64,000 nucleotides of DNA from Paraburkholderia sprentiae WSM5005 (GTDB lineage Bacteria; Pseudomonadota; Gammaproteobacteria; Burkholderiales; Burkholderiaceae): NCBI RefSeq assembly GCF_001865575.2, contig NZ_CP017562.2:186001-250000 (forward strand), in the 5' to 3' direction. Under the pieces are notes generated by a model. That model saw only the letters and a list, made by a program, of their open reading frames with translations, made no database searches and was not told the origin of the DNA. Position numbers and translations under genes: made by a program. Shown piece after piece: positions 55,195 to 62,426 of this stretch. Each line of letters opens with the position of its first letter. The first letter of the stretch is position 1.

Positions 55195-56550
55195 ATGCAC
55201 TACGCCAATTCATGGACCGCGCAGAGCGCGCAACCGCAAGCGCAAGCGCGCAGCTTGCTGCGACGCGCAATCGCCGCGTCGGCACTCGGCAATGCGACCG
55301 AATGGTTCGACTACGGTATTTACGCCTATGGCCTGAGCTATATTTCGGCCGCGTTGTTCCCCGGCAGCACCGCGCAGGCCACCTTATTCGCGCTCGCGAC
55401 GTTCGCCATTTCGTTTCTCGTGCGTCCGTTAGGGGGTCTGTTCTGGGGACCGCTAGGCGATCGCCTCGGCCGCAAGCACGTGCTTGCGTTGACGATCATC
55501 CTGATGTCGGTGGCCACGCTGCTGGTCGGGCTCGTGCCGACTTACGCGAGCATCGGCTGGTGGGCACCGGCGATACTCGTCGCGCTACGAATGATCCAGG
55601 GCTTTTCGACGGGTGGCGAATACGGCGGCGCGGCGACTTTCATGGCCGAATACGCACCCGATAAGAAGCGCGGCTTTTGCGGCAGCTTCCTCGAATTCGC
55701 GACGCTGTCGGGTTTTTCGCTCGGCGCATTTCTGATGCTCGGCTGCTCGGTCGTGCTCGGCAATACGGCGATGCATTCATGGGGATGGCGTTTGCCGTTT
55801 CTGATCGCGGCGCCGCTCGGCCTGATCGGTTTCTATCTGCGCTCGAAGCTCGAAGACACGCCGGTCTTTCGCGAACTCGAACAATCGATGCACAAGGAGC
55901 AGCATAGCTGCGTCACGCTGAAGGCATTGCTGCGCGACTATTGGAAACCGCTGATCCAGCTCGGCGGACTCGTGGTTGCGTTGAACGTCGTCAACTACGT
56001 GCTGCTCGCCTATATGCCGACTTTCATGCAGAAGCAGCTCGGCATGAGCGACAACATGTCCCTGCTGGTGCCGCTGATCGGCATGCTCGCGATGATGGTG
56101 TTTCTGCCGTTCGCGGGCACGTTCTCGGATCGCGTCGGACGCAAGAACGTCTGGTGGTTTTCGCTGATCGGTCTGTTCGTCGCGGCGATTCCGATGTTCC
56201 TGCTGATGAAGCTCGGCCTCGTCGGCGCGTTCCTCGGCTTCGCGGTGCTCGGGCTGTTGTACGTGCCGCAACTCGCCAGCATCTCGGCGATGTTCCCCGC
56301 AATGTTTCCGACCCAGGTCCGTTACGCCGGAATGGCGATTGCGTATAACCTGTCGACGTCGATTTTCGGCGGCACGGCGCCAATGGCGAACCAGTGGCTC
56401 GTCGCCCATACGGGCAATGCGCTGGTGCCCGCTTATTACATGATGGCCGCGTGCGTCGTCGGTGCGATTGCGTTGATCTTCGTGCCTGAAACGCGCGGGT
56501 GTTCGTTGCGCGGGCAGGGCATTCCGGGCAAGCAGGAAGTGGTGCTGTGA
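55195..56550 (+). CDS. MFS transporter of the metabolite:proton symporter (ProP-like) group
   Basis: The 451-residue protein has 12 hydrophobic helices and the MHS-group signatures RPLGGLFWGPLGDRLGRKH and RMIQGFSTGGEYGGAATFMAEY, close in pattern to the osmolyte symporter ProP. It lacks the C-terminal coiled coil that osmosensing ProP of E. coli carries. GGAGGAG lies just before the ATG. Its place at the end of the ehu-eutA run suggests a second, proton-coupled route for ectoine or a related compatible solute, but the substrate is not shown. Confidence 0.85.
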   Translation: MHYANSWTAQSAQPQAQARSLLRRAIAASALGNATEWFDYGIYAYGLSYISAALFPGSTAQATLFALATFAISFLVRPLGGLFWGPLGDRLGRKHVLALTIILMSVATLLVGLVPTYASIGWWAPAILVALRMIQGFSTGGEYGGAATFMAEYAPDKKRGFCGSFLEFATLSGFSLGAFLMLGCSVVLGNTAMHSWGWRLPFLIAAPLGLIGFYLRSKLEDTPVFRELEQSMHKEQHSCVTLKALLRDYWKPLIQLGGLVVALNVVNYVLLAYMPTFMQKQLGMSDNMSLLVPLIGMLAMMVFLPFAGTFSDRVGRKNVWWFSLIGLFVAAIPMFLLMKLGLVGAFLGFAVLGLLYVPQLASISAMFPAMFPTQVRYAGMAIAYNLSTSIFGGTAPMANQWLVAHTGNALVPAYYMMAACVVGAIALIFVPETRGCSLRGQGIPGKQEVVL

Positions 56551-56560
56551 AGTGCCATGG

Positions 56561-56596
56561 CGTGGCCGGACCGCATCGCGATGCGGTCCGGCCACG
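56561..56596. terminator. Perfect 36-base palindrome between convergent genes
   Basis: The left half CGTGGCCGGACCGCATCG is followed directly by its exact reverse complement with no spacer. It starts 10 bases after the MFS stop and ends 29 bases before the GH54 stop. A folded transcript would make a long GC-rich stem in either direction, fitting a bidirectional terminator without T tract. Confidence 0.65.
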
Positions 56597-56625
56597 CGGG
56601 TTCGATCGAGCGTCTACCGCTGCGG

Positions 56626-58653
56626 TTACGACTTCGCGCCGCTCAGGATCGCAAGGCTCGGGCAGTAATGCGTTGCGCTCAGATACGCGGCCTGCTGCGA
56701 ACGTACGCCTGCGCCGCTCGAGGTGGGCGGATCGATGAACACCTGTGCATTGTTCGATCCCGCCGGTGCGGTCAGCGTCATCGTCACTTTCCACCAGTTG
56801 CCGGATTTCACCGCGCTCAGCGCTGTCGCTTGCCCCGCGCCCCACGTGCCGCGCACGATCGCGCCGGTGTTCGTGTTCAGCACCCAGCCGAACTCGGTGC
56901 CGCTCGGGTCGTCGGTCTGGATCGAGCCGCCGGGGAATACCGTCGCGTTGGTGGTGGCGAGCACGTAGTCGGTGAACGTGTACGACTGGCCACCTTGCAC
57001 GCGGATCACTTCGTGGATGTTCGACACGGCCGAACCGTTCGTGCTCGTGACCGTCGCGGCGCCGCGATTCGCGCCGGAGATGTCGGTGGCGGGCACGGCG
57101 GTGCCGCCGTTCGACTGGAACCACGCATCCGGCGTCGCCAGACTGAGTGGCGAGTTGATCAGGTTGTTCGCGTAGCAAGCCGCCGCGGCCGCGTTGGTCG
57201 GCGGCCCGTAAAAGCTCGCGATGCTCGACTGGATCGCGTTGTCGGTCGTATCGGACGTCGCCTTCGTGATGATCGCGCCTTCGAAGAACTGGATCGGCGC
57301 GCCGCTGCCGTCGCCGCCTTCGCCGAGCGACAGACCGCCTTGCCATTGGCCGTTGAATGCATGACCGGCATCGTTGCCGAAGTCCAGCGCTTCAGGCGGC
57401 GCCTGGTCGTATAGCGACGTCAGCACGCTTTGGGAAGCGGAGCCGCCTTTGACCGCAAACAGATTCGACGCGGTGAGCGGCGAGTACTTCGACAGCACCG
57501 TCACGAACTTCTCTTTCGCCGGCTGCTGCGGACCATACAGATAGACGCCGGCTTCGGCATCGACGCCCGGCCAGTTGGTATCGAGCGCATTGCACACCGG
57601 GTCCTTGACGTTCGACGGCTGGATGGAGTCGCCGTCGCAATAGCCGAACACGGCCGCGTTGCCGTTCGAGAACGCCAGCGCGAACATTTCGCCTTCCACT
57701 TCGCCGTGCGAATAGGTGCTCGGATTCGCGCTGTTCTCCATGTTGCCGTAGGTGCCGCAGCAGGTCGACGACTGGCTGTAGTGCGCGCCGGCCACCATGT
57801 ACTCGGCGATTTCGCTATCGCCGATCGACTGGTTCACCGTGCCGAAGCGTTTGCGATAAGCCTGCCCGGCCAATGTGCCGAGAGCCGGAATCTGCACGCC
57901 GTTCGTCGTGACGAAGGCGAGCTTGGCAGGTGTGCCGGGAAGCGCGGGCAAGTCGTTGCCGATCGTCAGTGGCTGCGTCGGCGCCTGCGCGGTCAATGCG
58001 GTCGGCGGTTGCGCCAACTGCACGGTCAAGGTGCCGGTGGTGCCCGGCAGCGTGATCGTCGCGAAACCGTTGAGGACCGGTACCGTGGTCGTTTTGCTGC
58101 CGTTCTGTACGGTTAGCGACTCGGTGCCGTCCTGGTTGAGCGTCAAGGTCGCGGGGACATTACCGAACGCGCCGTTTTTTAGCGGCGCGACCAGATCGAT
58201 CTGGTCGTAGATGTAGGTGACCGAGCAGGTCGTGTTGTTACAGAAGGATTGCATGCTCTGCACGTTCGCCGAGCCGACCAGCGAGCGGTTGCCGCCCTTT
58301 AGCGTGCTGTTGGTGTACGGATAGACGTCGAGGGTCGTGTTGTCGGACGCGCGTTGAATCTGGAACAGCGGGCCCGTGTAGTTCTTCGTCAGCAGTCGGG
58401 TCACGCTGTGCGCGGCGGAGCAGGGCGTGTTGGCCGTGGCCGCGGCGTCGCAGGGCAGTGGCGCAGCCGTCGTCGCGTGGTTGTCCGCCAATGCATTCGA
58501 ATCCGATTGCGATGCATTGCTGATCGGCGCTGGGTCCGAGATGGCCTCGTTCGCCACCGGCGATGTCGATGCGCCGCTATTGTCGCCGTTACACGCGGCG
58601 AGTCCGACGGCCATCGCCAGCCAGACCGCCATTAATCCCATTCTTCTGGACAT
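56626..58653 (-). CDS. GH54-type alpha-L-arabinofuranosidase-like lipoprotein
   Basis: The 675-residue protein has a lipoprotein signal (lipobox GLAAC, Cys21). Residues about 66-490 follow the catalytic domain of GH54 (AbfB type): PCDAAATANTPCSAAHSVTR near the start, adjacent Cys298-Cys299 in SSTCCGTYGNMEN, the presumed nucleophile Glu367 in PGVDAEAGVYLYG and the presumed acid Asp448 in GEGGDGSG. The C-terminal 190 residues form a beta-rich module that is not the usual arabinose-binding CBM42. It would release arabinose from plant polysaccharide at the cell surface. GGAGGAGG precedes the ATG. Confidence 0.8.
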   Translation of the reverse strand: MSRRMGLMAVWLAMAVGLAACNGDNSGASTSPVANEAISDPAPISNASQSDSNALADNHATTAAPLPCDAAATANTPCSAAHSVTRLLTKNYTGPLFQIQRASDNTTLDVYPYTNSTLKGGNRSLVGSANVQSMQSFCNNTTCSVTYIYDQIDLVAPLKNGAFGNVPATLTLNQDGTESLTVQNGSKTTTVPVLNGFATITLPGTTGTLTVQLAQPPTALTAQAPTQPLTIGNDLPALPGTPAKLAFVTTNGVQIPALGTLAGQAYRKRFGTVNQSIGDSEIAEYMVAGAHYSQSSTCCGTYGNMENSANPSTYSHGEVEGEMFALAFSNGNAAVFGYCDGDSIQPSNVKDPVCNALDTNWPGVDAEAGVYLYGPQQPAKEKFVTVLSKYSPLTASNLFAVKGGSASQSVLTSLYDQAPPEALDFGNDAGHAFNGQWQGGLSLGEGGDGSGAPIQFFEGAIITKATSDTTDNAIQSSIASFYGPPTNAAAAACYANNLINSPLSLATPDAWFQSNGGTAVPATDISGANRGAATVTSTNGSAVSNIHEVIRVQGGQSYTFTDYVLATTNATVFPGGSIQTDDPSGTEFGWVLNTNTGAIVRGTWGAGQATALSAVKSGNWWKVTMTLTAPAGSNNAQVFIDPPTSSGAGVRSQQAAYLSATHYCPSLAILSGAKS

Positions 58654-59023
58654 CGTGACCTCCTCCTGTTGAACCGCTGATCGGTTGAAAACACTTTTTG
58701 ATCTAGATAAGGAATCGAGATAGCGGGTGGGCCGGCGCCGAACGTCCGGCAGGTAATAATATTAGTCAATAATATCGATTCGACCGCATGGGGTAATCCC
58801 GCATGCCGACCTCGATGTAAATGAAGGGATTGTGCTGCGCATAGCGTAAGCGTTTCGCATACGCGCGGGTCTCTGACGATTTATTACTAATATTTTGGTC
58901 GATGCGACACGCAACCTGCGAATCAGCGAGAGGTGTAAGGCGAGGGGGATAGAAACGAAACTAACGCGCGGCGAATCAGGCGTTCGACCGCGGATGGCTT
59001 ACGCCGATGTGCTTCAACGCCAT
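58654..59023 (-). promoter_or_regulatory. AT-rich upstream region of the GH54 gene
   Basis: This 370-base region has two AT-rich blocks in a GC-rich setting: AATATTAGTCAATAA (within 58755-58773) and, in opposite orientation, AATATTAGTAATAA (within 58880-58895). They look like two inverted copies of one site, about 120 bases apart. No gene is seen here. The blocks may bind a regulator or H-NS-like protein. Confidence 0.4.
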
Positions 59024-59722
59024 TCAATCACCGGACAGAACAGTGTCCTCGACTTCGTAGCGCTCATTGCCAACTGAAATCAGATTGATGCCGGCATGCT
59101 TGCGCGTGAGCGTGTCGCCGGGCATCGGGCGATCGTTCGCGGTCGCCGCTGTGCCCATCACCCGGCCGTCGACGCTAAAGAAAATCGCCCGCGTGGCGCC
59201 ATCGGGCCAGTAGACCACGACCGTGGTCGATCGATCGCTGTGATGCACGACGCCGAACTTGCACATCGTTTTGGTCTGCCCGTTGCCGCGCTCGCACGGC
59301 AAGGTGCCGCTTGCGCTGATAGGCGATTCCTTCATGGGCGCGTGGCTGTTCTGCGAGCCGGCCTGAGCGCTCTCGGTCGAAATCGAAATCAGCGTCACGC
59401 CATCCGCTTCTCCGACCACGCGCGCGTGCCGCTGATGCCCGACGAGCGCGCGCACCGCGGCGCTGTCGCGCGAGCCCGGACAGCCGATCAGCATCGCCAT
59501 ATGGTCGAGATAGTTCGCGGTCGCGGCCGACTCGCCGAGTCGCCGGCAGGCATCGCCCGAGTGCGGATAACCATCGCCGAGCACGACGAACGACGCGGGC
59601 CATTCGAACTGCTTGTCCGTGCCAGCGGCGTGCGCGGACGTCGAAGCGCTACCGGCACTCGAAACGGTCGCCGCGATCGCGGCGCACATCGCCGAAGCAA
59701 GAAACCGGGTCGCGCGTCGCAT
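59024..59722 (-). CDS. Exported hypothetical protein
   Basis: The 232-residue protein has a signal peptide (RRATRFLASAMCAAIAATVSSAGSA) likely cut near SAHA. The mature domain contains VVLGDGYPHSGDACRRLGE, a central LIGCPGSRDSAAVRALVG and a beta-rich end (FGVVHHSDRSTTVVVYWPDG). No family is recognised. The ATG at 59722 is chosen because GGAGGAGAG lies 6-8 bases upstream; longer readings lack a ribosome site. It follows the TPR-like gene by 20 bases and is probably the last gene of the cox-linked operon. Confidence 0.75.
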   Translation of the reverse strand: MRRATRFLASAMCAAIAATVSSAGSASTSAHAAGTDKQFEWPASFVVLGDGYPHSGDACRRLGESAATANYLDHMAMLIGCPGSRDSAAVRALVGHQRHARVVGEADGVTLISISTESAQAGSQNSHAPMKESPISASGTLPCERGNGQTKTMCKFGVVHHSDRSTTVVVYWPDGATRAIFFSVDGRVMGTAATANDRPMPGDTLTRKHAGINLISVGNERYEVEDTVLSGD

Positions 59723-59742
59723 CGATGCTCTCCTCCGCATAC

Positions 59743-60513
59743 TCAGGTTCGAGCCGCGCCTGCCGCTAACGCGGCCTGTGCCCGCTGCAGCCACTCGCGA
59801 TTGTGCTCGCGCGCGTGACGCGGCCAATGCTTGGCATCCTGCACGATTTCGGCATAGAGCGCGCCCGCGCGGCGGCGGTCCGCAGCTTCCGGCTGCGCCG
59901 CGAGCCAGTCGGCGAACAGGCAGCGCGGCGCGACGTCGCTCGCGCAGGCCAGCGCCTGTTCGAACGCCGCGCGTGCGCCCGGCGCGTTCAGCGCGGCTAG
60001 CGTTCGTGCGTACAGCAGCGCCGGCTCGCCCTGATTGCGCGCCTGCGGATTGACCGAGAACAGATTCGCCAAGGTCGCATCGGTGGCCGGGTAGTTGCCG
60101 AGCGCGAACTGCGAGCGCGCGAGACCGATCAGCAGCGCGGGATCGTTCGCGAATGGGCCGTTCGCCGCGGCCTCGAAGTGTTCGAGCGCTTCGCGCGGAT
60201 TGCCCGCCGCGAGCAAGGCCTCGCCGAGCCGCATCCGATGCTGCACGGTCGGCGCGCGGTCGAAATCGGCGCGCGCTTCACGCAGCGCGCGATTCGGATC
60301 GACGAGTTGCGTGATCGCCTGCGTGGCCACGCGCGCGCCGCGCGAATGGCGCAGACCCGGCAGATAGATCGCGAAGAAATACACGACGCTGCCGAGCAGC
60401 GGAAAAGCAAACAGAATGAACAGCCAATAAATGCCCTGGTTATTGCGCATCGCGTGGACGGCGAAAAAGATCGCAATAAAAACGTGAAGACCAATTCCAA
60501 AGAAGTAGGGCAT
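59743..60513 (-). CDS. Membrane-anchored TPR-like protein
   Basis: The 256-residue protein has two N-terminal membrane helices (FGIGLHVFIAIFFAV and GIYWLFILFAFPLLGSVVYF, a PLDc_N-like hairpin) followed by a helical repeat region (about 75-250) with TPR-like units such as MRLGEALLAAGNPREALEHF and LIGLARSQFALGNYPATDATL. It is probably an inner membrane scaffold with a cytoplasmic helical domain. It lies 64 bases downstream of the 33-residue peptide gene and 20 bases before the exported protein gene, in the operon that starts with cytochrome oxidase. Confidence 0.78.
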   Translation of the reverse strand: MPYFFGIGLHVFIAIFFAVHAMRNNQGIYWLFILFAFPLLGSVVYFFAIYLPGLRHSRGARVATQAITQLVDPNRALREARADFDRAPTVQHRMRLGEALLAAGNPREALEHFEAAANGPFANDPALLIGLARSQFALGNYPATDATLANLFSVNPQARNQGEPALLYARTLAALNAPGARAAFEQALACASDVAPRCLFADWLAAQPEAADRRRAGALYAEIVQDAKHWPRHAREHNREWLQRAQAALAAGAART

Positions 60514-60577
60514 ATCGATTCAACCTTCGAGCATGAGGACAAGCGCGTCGCGAGGCCGTGACCGGCATAACCGGCCC

Positions 60578-60679
60578 CTAGTGCAGCGAACCGACCCGCA
60601 GATACGCGAAAAGAAGCGACAGCGCCACGACGATCACGCCGGTCGCAACGACGAGACGATTGGCCAATAGTCGACGCAT
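60578..60679 (-). CDS. 33-residue single-helix membrane peptide
   Basis: A short gene on the minus strand encodes MRRLLANRLVV followed by a hydrophobic run (ATGVIVVALSLLFAYL) and a short RVGSLH end: a basic N-terminus and one membrane helix. AGGAGA lies 7 bases before the ATG and overlaps the stop of the upstream flavohaem gene, so translation is probably coupled. It is too short for standard gene calling. Small single-helix peptides often stabilise oxidase or reductase complexes; that role is inferred from position. Confidence 0.6.
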   Translation of the reverse strand: MRRLLANRLVVATGVIVVALSLLFAYLRVGSLH

Positions 60680-60689
60680 CGCAAGTCTC

Positions 60690-62015
60690 CTAGACGAAGC
60701 TGTAGCGTTCGGAATGGTAGCGCATGCGCGGCACCTTCATTTCGCCGAGCGCCGTTTCGATTGCATCCATCATCGGGTCCGGGCCGCAGATGAAGTACTC
60801 GTGCTCGGCAAACGCGGGCGGCAGATGACGCCGGAACATCGCGGCGTCGATGCGCCCGGTCTCGCCACTCCAGCCTTCGGGCGGGGCCGACAGCACATAG
60901 ATGATGCGCAGATCGAGCCGTGTTTTCAGCGCATCCAGTTCCTCGCGGAAAGTCAGCGAGTCCCAGGTCTTGCCGCCGTACAGCAGCACCAGCGGACGTT
61001 GGTCGCCGCGATCGGCGAGCGTGCGGATCATGCTCATCATCGGCGTAATACCGATGCCGCCCGCGATCAGCACGTGCATGTCGGTCGGATGGCCGATCGT
61101 GAACGCGCCATAGGGTCCGTCCAGATACACGCGCTGACCCGCCTCGATCAGCTTCACCTTGCTCGTGAAATCACCGAGATTGCGGATCGTCATTTCGACG
61201 CGGCCGTTCTCGGCCTCGGCGCTCGACGAGAACGAAAATGGATGCCCGGTGATCCTGAACGGACTGCCCCACACGTTGAGCCAGCCGAACTGGCCGGGCT
61301 TGAAACGAAAACCGGCGTGGCCGTCGGGCTGCATCACGAGCGTCGTGGTGTCGCCGCGTTCGGCGCGCACTTCCGCGATCCGGTACGGACGCCTGAGCAT
61401 GAAGATCGGCTTGAACAGACGCACATAGAGCAACAGCGCGATCCAGAATGCCGTCATGCAGATCCACAGCGTGCGCTTGAGCGGATCGGTCAGATAGAAG
61501 CCCCATCCGATCATATGCAGCACGCCGCCGAAGATCGCCACGAGCGCGAGTCCGATGTGCGATAGATGCCAGAGTTCGTAAGGGATTTTTAGCTGCTTGC
61601 GCCACAGCGCGGTGATCACCAGCACGATTACCGAGCCGATCGACAGGAAGGCGAACCACGCGCCCCACGGTACCTCCCGCAGCGAGTCGGGCATCGCGAC
61701 CTTGTCCGAGCGGATCGCGAACAGAATCAGCGGATGGGCGACCACGAGGCTGACCGCGAGCAGCGACACGCGTCGATGAAAATGGTAGATGACGTCCTCG
61801 CCCCATGGCTCGGTCACGTGACGAAAGCGCGCGGTGAGGCCGAATTGCAGGCCCATCATCGCGAGGCCGGAGTAGCCGAGCGCCACCGAGAACTCGGTGC
61901 CGAAGTTGCGCGCGGGCGGCAGCGTGCCGGCCAGCAGCGCAAACAGCGGCGCGAGAATGAACAACAGATAGATGGCCGACCAGATGATCTTGCGTGCGAG
62001 ATCTCGAGACTGCAT
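60690..62015 (-). CDS. Ferric-reductase-like flavohaem membrane oxidoreductase
   Basis: The 441-residue protein joins a ferric-reductase-type membrane domain (residues 10-200, about six helices, with probable haem ligands among His80, His94, His150/153 and His167) to a ferredoxin-reductase-type module: FAD site in HPFSFSSSAE and NAD(P) site in IAGGIGITPMMSM, ending FICGPDPMMDAIE. Such proteins move electrons from NAD(P)H through FAD and haem across the membrane. GGAGAA lies upstream of the ATG. It is in the same run as the cytochrome oxidase genes. The acceptor is unknown. Confidence 0.88.
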   Translation of the reverse strand: MQSRDLARKIIWSAIYLLFILAPLFALLAGTLPPARNFGTEFSVALGYSGLAMMGLQFGLTARFRHVTEPWGEDVIYHFHRRVSLLAVSLVVAHPLILFAIRSDKVAMPDSLREVPWGAWFAFLSIGSVIVLVITALWRKQLKIPYELWHLSHIGLALVAIFGGVLHMIGWGFYLTDPLKRTLWICMTAFWIALLLYVRLFKPIFMLRRPYRIAEVRAERGDTTTLVMQPDGHAGFRFKPGQFGWLNVWGSPFRITGHPFSFSSSAEAENGRVEMTIRNLGDFTSKVKLIEAGQRVYLDGPYGAFTIGHPTDMHVLIAGGIGITPMMSMIRTLADRGDQRPLVLLYGGKTWDSLTFREELDALKTRLDLRIIYVLSAPPEGWSGETGRIDAAMFRRHLPPAFAEHEYFICGPDPMMDAIETALGEMKVPRMRYHSERYSFV

Positions 62016-62053
62016 CAGTGCTTCTCCATGCCGGGGAGGGAGCGGCCCCGTTC

Positions 62054-62086
62054 GCGCTCGGTCGGCGCTCGGTCGGCGCTCAGTCC
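62054..62086. repeat. 11-base tandem repeat, three units
   Basis: GCGCTCGGTCG occurs twice (62054-62064, 62065-62075) followed by a diverged third unit GCGCTCAGTCC (62076-62086), in the 75-base gap between two minus-strand genes. Confidence 0.75.
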
Positions 62087-62090
62087 GCGT

Positions 62091-62426
62091 TCACACGCAG
62101 GTGGTGAGCAGCAGCGCCGGCCCGAACGTAATCACGGTCGCGACCAGCGCCGCGATCAGCGTCCAGACGACGACGGTATGCATGAACGAGCTGATGCGCT
62201 CGGGCCCGGGGTCGCGCGTCGCGGCGCGATAGCGCCATAGCCAGCCGATCGCGACCAGATGCAGCAGCAGGATGATCGCGAGGCTCGCGCGCAGCGGCCC
62301 GGCCGGCCACGCGAACGCGCAGCCGATCGCATGCAGCGCATACAGGATCACGAACGCGAGGCACCAGATCGTGAAGCCGACGGCGAGCCACCACAACCGC
62401 CGTGGCGAAAGCGGACGCGCATTCAT
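62091..62426 (-). CDS. Small three-helix membrane protein of the cytochrome oxidase operon
   Basis: The 111-residue protein has three hydrophobic helices (LWWLAVGFTIWCLAFVILYAL, LRASLAIILLLHLVAIGWLW without spacer, and VVVWTLIAALVATVITFGPA) with short basic loops. Its ATG overlaps the stop of the fused oxidase gene (ATGA), so production is coupled. It is probably an accessory or small structural subunit of the oxidase, but no named family was recognised. Confidence 0.75.
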   Translation of the reverse strand: MNARPLSPRRLWWLAVGFTIWCLAFVILYALHAIGCAFAWPAGPLRASLAIILLLHLVAIGWLWRYRAATRDPGPERISSFMHTVVVWTLIAALVATVITFGPALLLTTCV

